DNA from: Verrucomicrobiota bacterium
GTDB taxonomy: Bacteria; Verrucomicrobiota; Verrucomicrobiia; Palsa-1439
DNA length: 33,012 nt
Direction of reading: 5' to 3'
Assembly: GCA_003152315.1 (NCBI GenBank)
Contig: PLZV01000046.1
Span: 1-33,012, forward strand
Below the pieces are notes generated by a model, which made no database searches, was not told the origin of the DNA, and saw only the letters and a program-made list of their open reading frames with translations. Below are positions 1 to 5,880 of the stretch, in pieces. How positions within the stretch are numbered: position 1 is the stretch's first letter; each line of letters begins with the position of its first letter. Made by a program: the position numbers and the translations under genes.

Positions 1-330
1 TCATATATTCATTCCGAGTCCCGTCATCCGACGGGATCCCGCAGAATTGCGGGACTTGTCGAGGGATCTCGCCGTTCCCCGTAGAACGGGCGTCCCGCGC
101 GTTTATCCTCTCCCCCTTCGGTCCCCCTGTAGCCGCGGCGTGCCGCCATTCGGCGGCATCCACGGTTCCGAGACCGGGACTCCGTCGGCGCGCTCCGCAA
201 GCTGCTCCCCTCTCCCCTTGGGGGGAGCCGAGTCCGCGAGACGCCGTTGTCGTGTACGGCAAAGGATTAAGGTGAGGAGTTCCCGTGTGTCTCTCCCTGT
301 AGCCGCACGGCTTTAGCCTGCGTCCGCAAA
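1..330. repeat. Mosaic of small palindromic, REP-like repeats
   Basis: No convincing gene is visible here. The stretch is a string of short hairpins with small loops: CCCGTC/GACGGG near 20-36, TCCCGCA/TGCGGGA near 37-55, CCCGT/ACGGG near 77-90, GCCGCC/GGCGGC near 141-156 and CTCTCCCC/GGGGAG near 209-226. CCCTGTAGCCGC occurs at 125-136 and again at 295-306. GCCGAGTCCGCGAGA at 227-241 recurs, inverted, at 5764-5778. The opening bases (TCATTCCGAG ... TCGAGGGATCTCG) resemble the intergenic repeats common in PVC and candidate-phylum genomes, which is recollection and not a search result. The ORFs that cross it have repeat-like, low-complexity products. Confidence 0.6.
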
Positions 331-345
331 TCTCCCCCTCAAATG

Positions 346-381
346 GATCTTGATCTGATCACCGATCCTATGGATCTGATC
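346..381. promoter_or_regulatory. Cluster of six GATC sites before the methyltransferase stump
   Basis: GATC occurs at 346, 352, 357, 364, 373 and 378, six times in 36 bp, where about one per 256 bp would be expected. It lies directly before the GTG start of a DNA methyltransferase remnant and in the same locus as a DpnI/Dam-replacing-type endonuclease remnant. DpnI itself recognises methylated GATC. The cluster could have been a methylation-sensitive control site for the locus (inference). A plain alternative is an Asp-Leu-Ile-rich coding fragment in another frame starting at 343. Confidence 0.35.
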
Positions 382-386
382 AGCTT

Positions 387-707
387 GTGGCGAGCAAACC
401 CAAAAGACGCAAGGCCGGTCTGGCCCCTGTCAATTATTCCGCCCCTCCCGAACGCCTCATCGCAAAGGACAGCATCCCTGTCCGCCGTAGCCTTGGCGAA
501 GGAGGAAATCCCCTCGACGGCATCGTCATGGAACCCGGCGCGCTCGCACCACTCAATTGCGTTTACCGCGACGACCCGCACGGCATCTTCCTCTACCAGG
601 GCGACTGCCTCGAAGTCCTCGACGCCATCGCCGCCAAACACCCCGACGGCTGTTTCGACATGATCTTCGCCAACTCGCCCGAACGAGTAAACTGGCTTTT
701 TCGATGA
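387..707 (+). pseudogene. Truncated site-specific DNA methyltransferase (N-terminal stump)
   Basis: The 106-residue product carries the start of an adenine/cytosine-N4 DNA methyltransferase. The signature LYQGDCLEVLDAI at about residues 69-81 is followed by CFDMIFA, which in intact members leads into the catalytic (D/N)PPY motif. Here the chain goes to NSPERVNWLFR and stops, so the catalytic tetrapeptide, the SAM-binding half and the target-recognition region are missing. Homology seems to end near 672-680. The start is a GTG without a clear ribosome binding site. The gene also contains an in-frame dispersed repeat at 478-506. Together with the endonuclease tail at about 3148-3254 it looks like one end of a broken type II restriction-modification locus. 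It is almost certainly non-functional. Confidence 0.7.
478..506 (+). repeat. Dispersed repeat inserted in frame in the methyltransferase
   Basis: The segment GTCCGCCGTAGCCTTGGCGA followed by AGGAGGA encodes SLGEGG on the plus strand and FAKATAD on the minus strand. I recognise this pair of peptides from dispersed repeats in PVC and candidate-phylum genomes, where they often read through genes. No second copy was found in this window, so the repeat status rests on recollection. It sits between IPVRR and NPLDG of the methyltransferase stump without breaking the frame. Confidence 0.45.
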
Positions 708-786
708 AGTTCCAGTAATCTGCGCAACGTGAGGGCGTTCAGACCAATCGACATTGCTCTAAGATTTGGGCCCAAACAACGCCGCT

Positions 787-1713
787 ATGCCTAACCCGAT
801 TCGAACACGGTTTGTCGAAGACCTGAAAAGCCGATTTGGCGTCGTCCGAAAACTGGAGGGCAGCGAATCTTTATATGAAGTAGGAAGTAGTGGTGCCCGT
901 GTTTACATCCGATACTCGCGCGTTCATAACAATAAGCGGGGATTCTACGGGCTAAGACACAGAGACCTGCAAGACTTAGAGGGGCATCCTTCGGTGGTGT
1001 GTTTCCTTTGGGACAAACAACAAGAACCGCTGCTCGTACCGTTTGCGGAGTACGAAGACTTGTTTCATACCCTCTCACCTGCAAGCGACGGCCAGTTCAA
1101 AGTGATGGTATATCCCCAAGATGAAGGTACCCAGCTTTACATAAACAATGTTGGTCGATTTAGTGTCGAAGGTCACTTTGGATGGGACAATCTCTCGGCC
1201 ATCGTAGGTTCATCCCGCGTTACCACAATTCCCGACCTGTCTCACTCCCAAGTGCAGACGCTTCTCGGCGCCATTGGCTGTGCGAAAGGATTCGATATTT
1301 GGATTCCGCCCAACAACCACTCTACGCTGGATTGGACTGTCGCCAATCAATTTAAGTGCCGCGGAAAATTCCCATCGGGCTTGGAGGCAGTTGCTGCTGT
1401 CGCGCAAGAAATCGATGTTATGTGGATAAAAAAGGGGTCGAACGATCCCCAGTCGTTGTTTGAGGTTGAGCATTCAACCCCAATCTATTCCGGGTTACTT
1501 CGATTCAACGACCTGCACCTCATTACCCGCAATCCAAAACTGCGCTTCAGTATCGTTGCCAATGATGCAAGGAGATCGGTTTTCGCCAGGCAATTGGGTC
1601 GACCAACATTTCAGACGAGTGGACTAATGGAGCTCTGCACTTTTTTTGAATACGGCGACGTGTTCGCGTGGCATAAACGAATCATGGAAGAGAAGGAGAG
1701 GGCACATCAATGA
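787..1713 (+). CDS. Predicted PD-(D/E)XK-type nuclease (restriction-like)
   Basis: A 308-residue protein with no firmly known function. The C-terminal half holds EIDVMWI at about 214-220 and FEVEHSTPIYSGLLRF at about 230-245. An Asp followed about 15 residues later by an E-x-E on a hydrophobic strand is the spacing expected of a PD-(D/E)XK nuclease core, and the FEVEHST...YSGLLR block is one I associate with restriction-type proteins (recollection). The N-terminal part (VYIRYSR, FYGLRHRDL) could be a recognition domain. ATG 787 is used; a TTG at 766 would add seven residues, and neither has a good ribosome binding site. The stop overlaps the next start as ATGA, so the two genes are translationally coupled. 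Its base composition looks lower in GC than the purine genes, which suggests transfer. It lies inside the broken restriction-modification locus. Confidence 0.6.
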   Translation: MPNPIRTRFVEDLKSRFGVVRKLEGSESLYEVGSSGARVYIRYSRVHNNKRGFYGLRHRDLQDLEGHPSVVCFLWDKQQEPLLVPFAEYEDLFHTLSPASDGQFKVMVYPQDEGTQLYINNVGRFSVEGHFGWDNLSAIVGSSRVTTIPDLSHSQVQTLLGAIGCAKGFDIWIPPNNHSTLDWTVANQFKCRGKFPSGLEAVAAVAQEIDVMWIKKGSNDPQSLFEVEHSTPIYSGLLRFNDLHLITRNPKLRFSIVANDARRSVFARQLGRPTFQTSGLMELCTFFEYGDVFAWHKRIMEEKERAHQ

Positions 1714-1889
1714 ATCGCAAAAGAAAGCGACGACCAATCTGGATTGCAGTCCAGGTTTGGCGAGGAATCCCAGTCGAAGTGAAAGCATTTCACGATCGTC
1801 AACTCGCTGAGAAGCGCGAATCCGCTTGGCGGAAGAAGATGCACGTCGATTACGACGAGACAGGGCTGTTCGCGGTCCGAGTTCAGTAG
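1710..1889 (+). CDS. Small basic protein coupled to the predicted nuclease
   Basis: This 59-residue ORF (MNRKRKRRPIWIAVQVWRGI at its start, ending LFAVRVQ) begins in the ATGA overlap with the preceding nuclease-like gene, a strong sign of translational coupling. Its N-terminus is highly basic (MNRKRKRR), followed by a beta-rich stretch WIAVQVWRGIPVEVKAF and an acidic segment near MHVDYDETGLF. There is no membrane segment or signal peptide. I do not recognise the family. It could be a nucleic-acid-binding accessory or regulatory partner of the nuclease-like protein (inference from coupling and charge). The reading frame is open for exactly this length and the next bases leave it quickly. Confidence 0.6.
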   Translation: MNRKRKRRPIWIAVQVWRGIPVEVKAFHDRQLAEKRESAWRKKMHVDYDETGLFAVRVQ

Positions 1890-1936
1890 TGCCGGTTTTC
1901 CGCCAATCTCGTCCGTTCGGGTCGGAGATTCTCGCG

Positions 1937-2062
1937 ATGAAATCCATGCAGCAAGAGCTCTACTCCGGGCCGAGATACTACGAGGGCGAGCTTTACAACA
2001 TCATTCGTCACGGACGCGGCGTGCCCGCTGTGCCATTAGTGCTTGTCGGCGTTGAGCCGTAA
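1937..2062 (+). CDS. Possible 41-residue small protein or gene fragment
   Basis: A short ORF starting MKSMQQELYSGPRYYEG and ending in a hydrophobic LVLVGVEP. GGAG nine bases before the ATG is an acceptable ribosome binding site. The same frame is open upstream to 1826, so it may be the tail of a longer broken gene instead of a true small gene. It lies 47 bp after the coupled nuclease-like pair and 14 bp before the stop of the convergent gene. The family is not recognised and no function is proposed. Confidence 0.3.
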   Translation: MKSMQQELYSGPRYYEGELYNIIRHGRGVPAVPLVLVGVEP

Positions 2063-2076
2063 CCGCACCTAACGAG

Positions 2077-3075
2077 TCACACCTCAACGCCCCTTGTTTC
2101 CCACGGCAACTCAACTCCAAGTTCTCCTCGAGCATACTCCGATCCGGATGCAACGTCAGAGGCGAGCCTCAATCGGTCAGCATCGAAGAGTTCTGCAACC
2201 TCCAGTGTAAACTCGCGCGGTAATTCCCTGCATATTTCTATGAACTTCTCACCGGTCTGATCGGAAGAAACTGCGGCGCAACGAGCGGCCCACACGATGA
2301 ACCGCAAAATCCGTTTGTCGCGTTCATTCTCGAAATCATCTTTACAGAAACATGTCCTCTGAAAAACCGCGCGCGTTATCATTGCTAGCGTGCTCCAACC
2401 GTGAGGCAATGCTAGTGAAGTGGGAGCGGTTTGCTCCAGGTCGCAACAAATTCTAATCCAGTGCGGAAGTAGCTTGGAAGAGTTATTGGCAGGAGCCGCG
2501 TTAGGCCAGAGAACGTCGATATACTGGGTTTCGGGCAGCGGCCAAGGTAGCACGCACGTCATCCGAACAGCATTTATCTCCAATTCACTGTGTCCTCTAA
2601 CCAATTCCGAGTCGATGTAAAGGCGGTTACCCGGCTCGCTTTTCTCCGCCAGCGCCACCTTCAAACCTGCCAATGCGTAGTTGCGCAGAAACACCTGGCG
2701 GTTCGCCTCATCTTCCTTCTTCTCCGAACGCTTCCCGAAGGGCACTAACTGTTCTTCGCCGTGCACCAGTGCTCCTCTGATCCACAATGGGTCATCCGGA
2801 GTATCGAGATTGTCGAAAGAAGCAAACAGATAAAGCGTCGCAAGCTCTAGTAGTGGCGCGTAGGGCGTGAGTTCGGCGCCCCGCCAAGTGACAACAAGCG
2901 AGTCACTGAAAATCTGTGCGTCATCGGGATAGACTGAAGTTCCTTCTAATGCCCACCGCTCGCACAATCTTGCGAATCGTTCAATTCTGGATTTCCCTTT
3001 TTCAATGTCGCGACCTAAAGCTGAACGCGTGCCCAGCAAATCGACAATTCCCAGCATAAACGGTTGGGCCAACAT
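2077..3075 (-). CDS. Predicted divergent class III cyclase-like palm-domain protein
   Basis: A 332-residue protein without an obvious named family. Three N-terminal features match the class III nucleotide cyclase/GGDEF palm fold. IVDLLG has an Asp at residue 12. FSDSLVV at 56-62 has a second Asp at residue 58, and the 46-residue spacing is close to that of the two metal-binding Asp residues in class III cyclases. RGALVHGE at 100-107 sits where cyclases have a VRIGIHTG-like strand. NYALAGLKVAL followed by RLYIDSELV resembles the next helix and strand. Whether it makes a nucleotide is unknown; the C-terminal half is unassigned. It has no signal peptide or membrane helix. It is convergent with the nuclease-like pair and sits inside the broken restriction-modification locus, so a defence role is possible but unproven. 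ATG at 3075 is used; Met7 is an alternative. Confidence 0.5.
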   Translation of the reverse strand: MLAQPFMLGIVDLLGTRSALGRDIEKGKSRIERFARLCERWALEGTSVYPDDAQIFSDSLVVTWRGAELTPYAPLLELATLYLFASFDNLDTPDDPLWIRGALVHGEEQLVPFGKRSEKKEDEANRQVFLRNYALAGLKVALAEKSEPGNRLYIDSELVRGHSELEINAVRMTCVLPWPLPETQYIDVLWPNAAPANNSSKLLPHWIRICCDLEQTAPTSLALPHGWSTLAMITRAVFQRTCFCKDDFENERDKRILRFIVWAARCAAVSSDQTGEKFIEICRELPREFTLEVAELFDADRLRLASDVASGSEYARGELGVELPWETRGVEV

Positions 3076-3147
3076 GGTCTTGGATTACATTCCGGCCATT
3101 ACTCGCACAGATGCAAGCCAACTTTCGCGCACGAACCAGAGTAGTTT

Positions 3148-3254
3148 CACCTGACAATCGCCACGTCAAAGACAAAATCCGCCAGCAACTCCAAGTCCTC
3201 CGCGACACCGGTTTCCTCTCCCACGTCGAGCGCGGAGTATGGTCGATCCGCTAG
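3148..3254 (+). pseudogene. C-terminal stump of a DpnI/Dam-replacing-type restriction endonuclease
   Basis: The plus-strand frame ending in TAG at 3252-3254 reads PDNRHVKDKIRQQLQVLRDT and then GFLSHVERGVWSIR. The block HV(R/K)DKIRQQLQVLRD followed by a short glycine-containing strand is the signature end of the winged-helix domain in DpnI C-terminal/Dam-replacing restriction enzymes. The upstream in-frame sequence (about 3075-3147) does not resemble the family, so the gene has lost its catalytic part and start. The stop codon overlaps the stop of the minus-strand gene at 3251 as CTAG. It mirrors the methyltransferase stump at 387-707. It is too short for a normal gene call. Confidence 0.7.
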
Positions 3255-3712
3255 TCTTCGGCTTCCAGAGCCTGTTTTTGGGGCGTCTCTACCGCGACGG
3301 AAGGCGATGCTGCCTTCGGTAAGTGGTCCACTTCGTATTGAAGTTTCTCCAATTGCAACCGCATCATCTTGTCCTGATCAGGCTGCACCTTCCAGTGCCA
3401 CATCGAAAACCCGAAGGCCATTATAACCAAACCAAATCCGGCGAGTACTCCAAGTGCTTTGTCAAAAAACTGTCTGTCCTGAACCGCTATTTCGTAACGC
3501 CTTTCCAAAACCTTTTTCTTGGCCAACACTTCTGGCGACGGGTTGGTGGTCTCCGGAATTGCCGCGTTTTCGATAATCGTTTGGAACACGGTTTCATTGG
3601 CTGTGCGTGCGTTGTAAACCGACGAGCCAATGCTAAATACAAACAGCAGCAATCCAAACAACGCGTAGAACTTGTAGATATTGTCCGTCGGAAGCGGGAT
3701 TCGGCTTTCCAT
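3251..3712 (-). CDS. Hypothetical two-helix membrane protein
   Basis: A 153-residue protein with two hydrophobic segments, about residues 13-33 (FYALFGLLLFVFSIGSSVY) and 86-106 (ALGVLAGFGLVIMAFGFSMW). They are separated by a charged, probably helical loop containing EVLAKKKVLERRYEIAVQDR. A charged tail with a short heptad-like stretch (MMRLQLEKLQYEVDHL) follows. It looks like an inner-membrane protein with an extracytoplasmic loop. No family is recognised. Copy A of the duplicated palindrome unit lies just upstream of its start and could carry its control region. The stop overlaps the stop of the endonuclease stump. Confidence 0.6.
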   Translation of the reverse strand: MESRIPLPTDNIYKFYALFGLLLFVFSIGSSVYNARTANETVFQTIIENAAIPETTNPSPEVLAKKKVLERRYEIAVQDRQFFDKALGVLAGFGLVIMAFGFSMWHWKVQPDQDKMMRLQLEKLQYEVDHLPKAASPSVAVETPQKQALEAED

Positions 3713-3739
3713 AACGCCACCCTATCAACCCGGCCCGCG

Positions 3740-3907
3740 ACTTTCCAGCTTTACACAACCTGTCGCCATACTCGTCTCTCCTGCTGTGCCTGATACATAT
3801 CTAAGATATGTATCACCTCCCTCCCATCGCTGATACATGGTAGTACCATGTATCGACAGTACACACCGTTTCCCGTCGCCTCCGGGGATATTGGCGGTGC
3901 GCTTGGA
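3740..3907 (+). repeat. Duplicated intergenic unit, copy A
   Basis: This ~170 bp unit is repeated in direct orientation at 4100-4272. Shared parts in order are a CTTTCC-GCTT-ACACAACC-GTCGCC block, the palindrome with arms TGATACATATC, a second palindrome with arms GATACATGGTA, then CCGTTTCCCGTC followed by CTCCGGGGA-ATTGGCGGTGCGCT. The copies differ at scattered positions and in the spacer between the palindromes, so the duplication is not recent or is under selection only at the palindromes. It lies directly upstream of the membrane protein gene that starts at 3712. Confidence 0.7.
3791..3854. promoter_or_regulatory. Paired GATACAT palindromes, copy A
   Basis: Two perfect inverted repeats. 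At 3791-3815 the arms TGATACATATC/GATATGTATCA flank TAA. At 3832-3854 the arms GATACATGGTA/TACCATGTATC flank a single G. Both share the outer half-site GATACAT. Their centres are 40 bp apart, near four helical turns, as expected for cooperating dimeric DNA-binding proteins (inference). No regulator gene is adjacent. Confidence 0.55.
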
Positions 3908-4099
3908 AAAGGACGATTACATCATCGACGTCTTCGACAGCGCCATCGAGTCCGCTGACGACGCCCATCTCACCACCCACACCTGCGACACCTTCCGCCG
4001 ACGCTGAAGCTCTGGCGGACGGGGGGAACAAGTCCTCGCCTTCTGCACCCACTACGACGGCATTTCCGTACTCTGATCGCCACCGGCCTTGTTCCTGCT
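3908..4099. other. Spacer between the two duplicated units, no clear gene
   Basis: A GTG-started frame at 3897-4007 would encode a 36-residue peptide rich in acidic residues (EKDDYIIDVFDSAIESADDA). It has protein-like composition and could be a gene remnant, but no family is recognised. The rest (TCTGGCGGACGGGGGGAACA and onward) shows no open frame or RNA structure that I can support. Confidence 0.3.
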
Positions 4100-4272
4100 G
4101 CTTTCCGGCTTCACACAACCCGTCGCCCTGCATTCATTCTCCCTTCCAGCCCTGATACATATCTAAGATATGTATCATGCCGTTCTACGTTCCTGATACA
4201 TGGTAGTACCATGTATCGACGGTACATGCCGTTTCCCGTCTCCTCCGGGGACATTGGCGGTGCGCTGGAGAG
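4100..4272 (+). repeat. Duplicated intergenic unit, copy B
   Basis: Direct repeat of 3740-3907, offset by about 362 bp, with the same order of blocks: CTTTCCGGCTTCACACAACC, GTCGCC, two palindromes, then CCGTTTCCCGTCTCCTCCGG and GGCGGTGCGCT. It ends a few bases before the stop of the small membrane-protein gene at 4284. Conservation is complete in the palindrome arms and looser outside them. Confidence 0.7.
4153..4217. promoter_or_regulatory. Paired GATACAT palindromes, copy B
   Basis: The same two perfect palindromes as in copy A, at 4153-4177 (TAA spacer) and 4195-4217 (single G spacer), with centres 41 bp apart. The sequence between them differs from copy A while the arms are identical, which points to selection on the arms. 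Confidence 0.55.
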
Positions 4273-4283
4273 CGACGGCTAGG

Positions 4284-4478
4284 CTACTTGGGAGGCAACG
4301 GCTGACCGGGATGAATCTTCTTGGGCTTGCGGCCACCGGTCAGCGCCACGAGGATGGCGACGACAAGCAAAACCGCCATCGCGATCTTGGCCAGGATCAA
4401 ACTCACGAAGTAGAAGAGGATCAAGCCGATCATCAGTACCGCCATCAAGGCGATCGCCAGGCGTTTGATTGGGTTCAT
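4284..4478 (-). CDS. Small membrane protein
   Basis: A 64-residue protein starting MNPIKRLAIALMAVLMIGLI, with a continuous hydrophobic region from about residue 7 to 46 that can form two tightly spaced membrane helices. A short basic tail follows (GGRKPKKIHPGQPLPPK). ATG 4478 is chosen because GGAAGG lies about seven bases upstream; a TTG at 4496 would add six residues. No family is recognised. It is flanked downstream by copy B of the palindrome repeat. Confidence 0.6.
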   Translation of the reverse strand: MNPIKRLAIALMAVLMIGLILFYFVSLILAKIAMAVLLVVAILVALTGGRKPKKIHPGQPLPPK

Positions 4479-4521
4479 GACTACACCCTTCCGCAAGCAG
4501 CCTTGAATTGCAAGGGTGATC

Positions 4522-4541
4522 GCCCCGAAAGCATTCGGGGC
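4522..4541. other. Hairpin, 8 bp stem
   Basis: GCCCCGAA and TTCGGGGC are separated by AGCA. On the plus strand the hairpin is followed by an A-rich run, not a T-run, so it is not a standard intrinsic terminator for any neighbouring gene. It may belong to the small palindromic repeats seen elsewhere in the window. Confidence 0.35.
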
Positions 4542-4588
4542 AGAAAAATAGAGCTGAGAGGGAAACTAGCTTCGTGCGCACTCCCCGA

Positions 4589-4616
4589 TTACTACTCCTC
4601 TCGGCTATTGTATAAT
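4589..4616 (+). promoter_or_regulatory. Candidate sigma-70 promoter for the VTT/DedA-like gene
   Basis: A perfect TATAAT lies at 4611-4616, preceded directly by TTG. The best -35 candidate is TTACTA at 4589-4594 with a 16 bp spacer, only a weak match. The gene it would serve starts at 4743, giving a leader of roughly 120 bases. The AT-rich patch stands out in the GC-rich surroundings. Confidence 0.4.
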
Positions 4617-4742
4617 ATACGCCATATCCAGCCGAATGCAACCCGAGCCCCTGAGAGCGGCGAGCCGAGTCACACGAGGGCCTGTGTATTATTAGCATTC
4701 AAGGGATGGCGTTTTCCGGCGAATTGAACGAAGGTATACAGA

Positions 4743-5330
4743 ATGTGGTATCTCGTCGTCTTCTTGTCAGCGCTCACGGTCGACTTCGTTCCCTTCATCG
4801 CGCCCCCTGCGTGGACGATCATGGTATTCCTGCTGGTAAGATTCCACCTGAACCCCTTGTTCGTGCTGCTCGCCGGCGTTCCCGGGTCCACCCTCGGCAG
4901 ATACCTGATGGGCCTCTGCGTCCCCAGGTTCTCCAACCTGTTCATCAAACGCAGCAAACACATTGAACTGGAATTCGTCGGGAAAAAATTGAGCGCGAAA
5001 CTCTGGCAGAGCTGGCTCTTCGTTTTCCTCTACACCCTGACTCCCCTCTCTTCCACGGCCCTCTACACCGCCGCCGCCATCGCGAAAGTGAAGACGATCC
5101 GCGTCGTGCCGCCCTTCTTCTGCGGCAAATTCCTGACCGACGCCATCATGCTTCTCATGGGGCGCTACGCCATCGAAAGCTTCACCACCATGTCGCACGG
5201 CGCCTTTTCCTGGAAAGGGGTTTCCACCCTCGTTGGCGGCACCGCGCTCGTGGGCGTCCTGCTCTTCCTCGACGGCCGCGCCCTCCTCCAACAAAAGAAG
5301 TTCACCTTCAATTTCAAAATCTGGAAATGA
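4743..5330 (+). CDS. VTT/DedA-like integral membrane protein
   Basis: A 195-residue membrane protein with about five hydrophobic segments. It starts MWYLVVFLSALTVDFVPFIA and contains LAGVPGSTLGRYLMGLCVPR at about residues 43-62. This is the small-residue, Gly-rich pattern typical of VTT (SNARE-associated/DedA) proteins, which act in membrane homeostasis and lipid carrier recycling. A second polar block (TPLSSTALYTAAAIAKV, then PPFFCGKFLTDAIMLLMG) fits the re-entrant region of that family. The family call is from pattern and is moderate. The ATG at 4743 has AAGG about eight bases upstream. The gene stands alone, ending 22 bp before the stop of the convergent DUF486 gene. Confidence 0.6.
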   Translation: MWYLVVFLSALTVDFVPFIAPPAWTIMVFLLVRFHLNPLFVLLAGVPGSTLGRYLMGLCVPRFSNLFIKRSKHIELEFVGKKLSAKLWQSWLFVFLYTLTPLSSTALYTAAAIAKVKTIRVVPPFFCGKFLTDAIMLLMGRYAIESFTTMSHGAFSWKGVSTLVGGTALVGVLLFLDGRALLQQKKFTFNFKIWK

Positions 5331-5352
5331 AGGGGAGCCCGAGCACGACCCG

Positions 5353-5700
5353 TCACGCGCGGAACATAAAATACGCGGCGCCGACCAGGCAGAGACCGGC
5401 CCACAGGAAGTCCAGCTTGAGCGGCTGGCGCATGTAGAAAAAGGCAAACGGGACGAACACGGCGATCGTGATGATTTCCTGTATCACTTTCAATTGCGGC
5501 AGGCTCATCGTCGTGTGCCCGATGCGGTTGGCGGGGACCATGAGCAGATACTCGAACAGCGCAATGCCCCAGCTCAACACCGCCGCGATATACCACTTCT
5601 TGTCGCCCCAGTTTCGTAAGTGGGCGTACCACGCGAAGGTCATGAATGTGTTCGAGCAGGTCAACAACAGCACGGTCCGGTACACGATGGGTAAATTCAT
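5353..5700 (-). CDS. DUF486 (DMT-superfamily) small membrane protein
   Basis: A 115-residue protein with four hydrophobic helices. The pattern matches DUF486, a short relative of drug/metabolite transporters: SNTFMTFAWYAHLR near the start, SWGIALFEYLLMVPANRIGH in the middle, then LPQLKVIQEIITIAVFVPFA and a final LDFLWAGLCLVGAAYFMFRA. Length equals the usual family length. No substrate is established for the family. The start is ATG 5700; the longer open frame to 5847 runs through a palindromic repeat and is not credible. It is convergent with the VTT-like gene. Confidence 0.85.
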   Translation of the reverse strand: MNLPIVYRTVLLLTCSNTFMTFAWYAHLRNWGDKKWYIAAVLSWGIALFEYLLMVPANRIGHTTMSLPQLKVIQEIITIAVFVPFAFFYMRQPLKLDFLWAGLCLVGAAYFMFRA

Positions 5701-5734
5701 GGCGTCAGGATAATAAAATCCCGTCCGCTTTCGC

Positions 5735-5842
5735 AAGTCCGAGCGTAGCCCTGGCTGCGCAGATCTCGCGGACTCGGCTTCGCCGCAACCAAGGCCGATC
5801 CGAGCGGGCACGAGCGCGTGCAGCCGAGGCTGCCATGCGGTG
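5735..5842. repeat. REP-like palindromic stretch, shares a 15-mer with the left edge
   Basis: This intergenic stretch holds several overlapping inverted repeats: GCGTAGCC/GGCTGCGC near 5743-5760, AGTCCG/CGGACT spanning about 5736-5774, and GCAGCC/GGCTGC near 5819-5832. TCTCGCGGACTCGGC at 5764-5778 is the exact reverse complement of 227-241, so the two places carry members of the same dispersed repeat. Confidence 0.5.
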
Positions 5843-5880
5843 AACACCCCATTGTTTCGCCGGACGGTGGGGCTAAGCTA

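Noticed and set aside
3897-4007. GTG-started 36-residue frame between the palindrome repeats
   Set aside because: Protein-like composition but too short, no ribosome binding site and no family; recorded only as part of the spacer.
4522-4541. Hairpin as a transcription terminator
   Set aside because: The plus side continues into an A-run and the minus side lacks a T-run, so it does not fit an intrinsic terminator for either neighbour.
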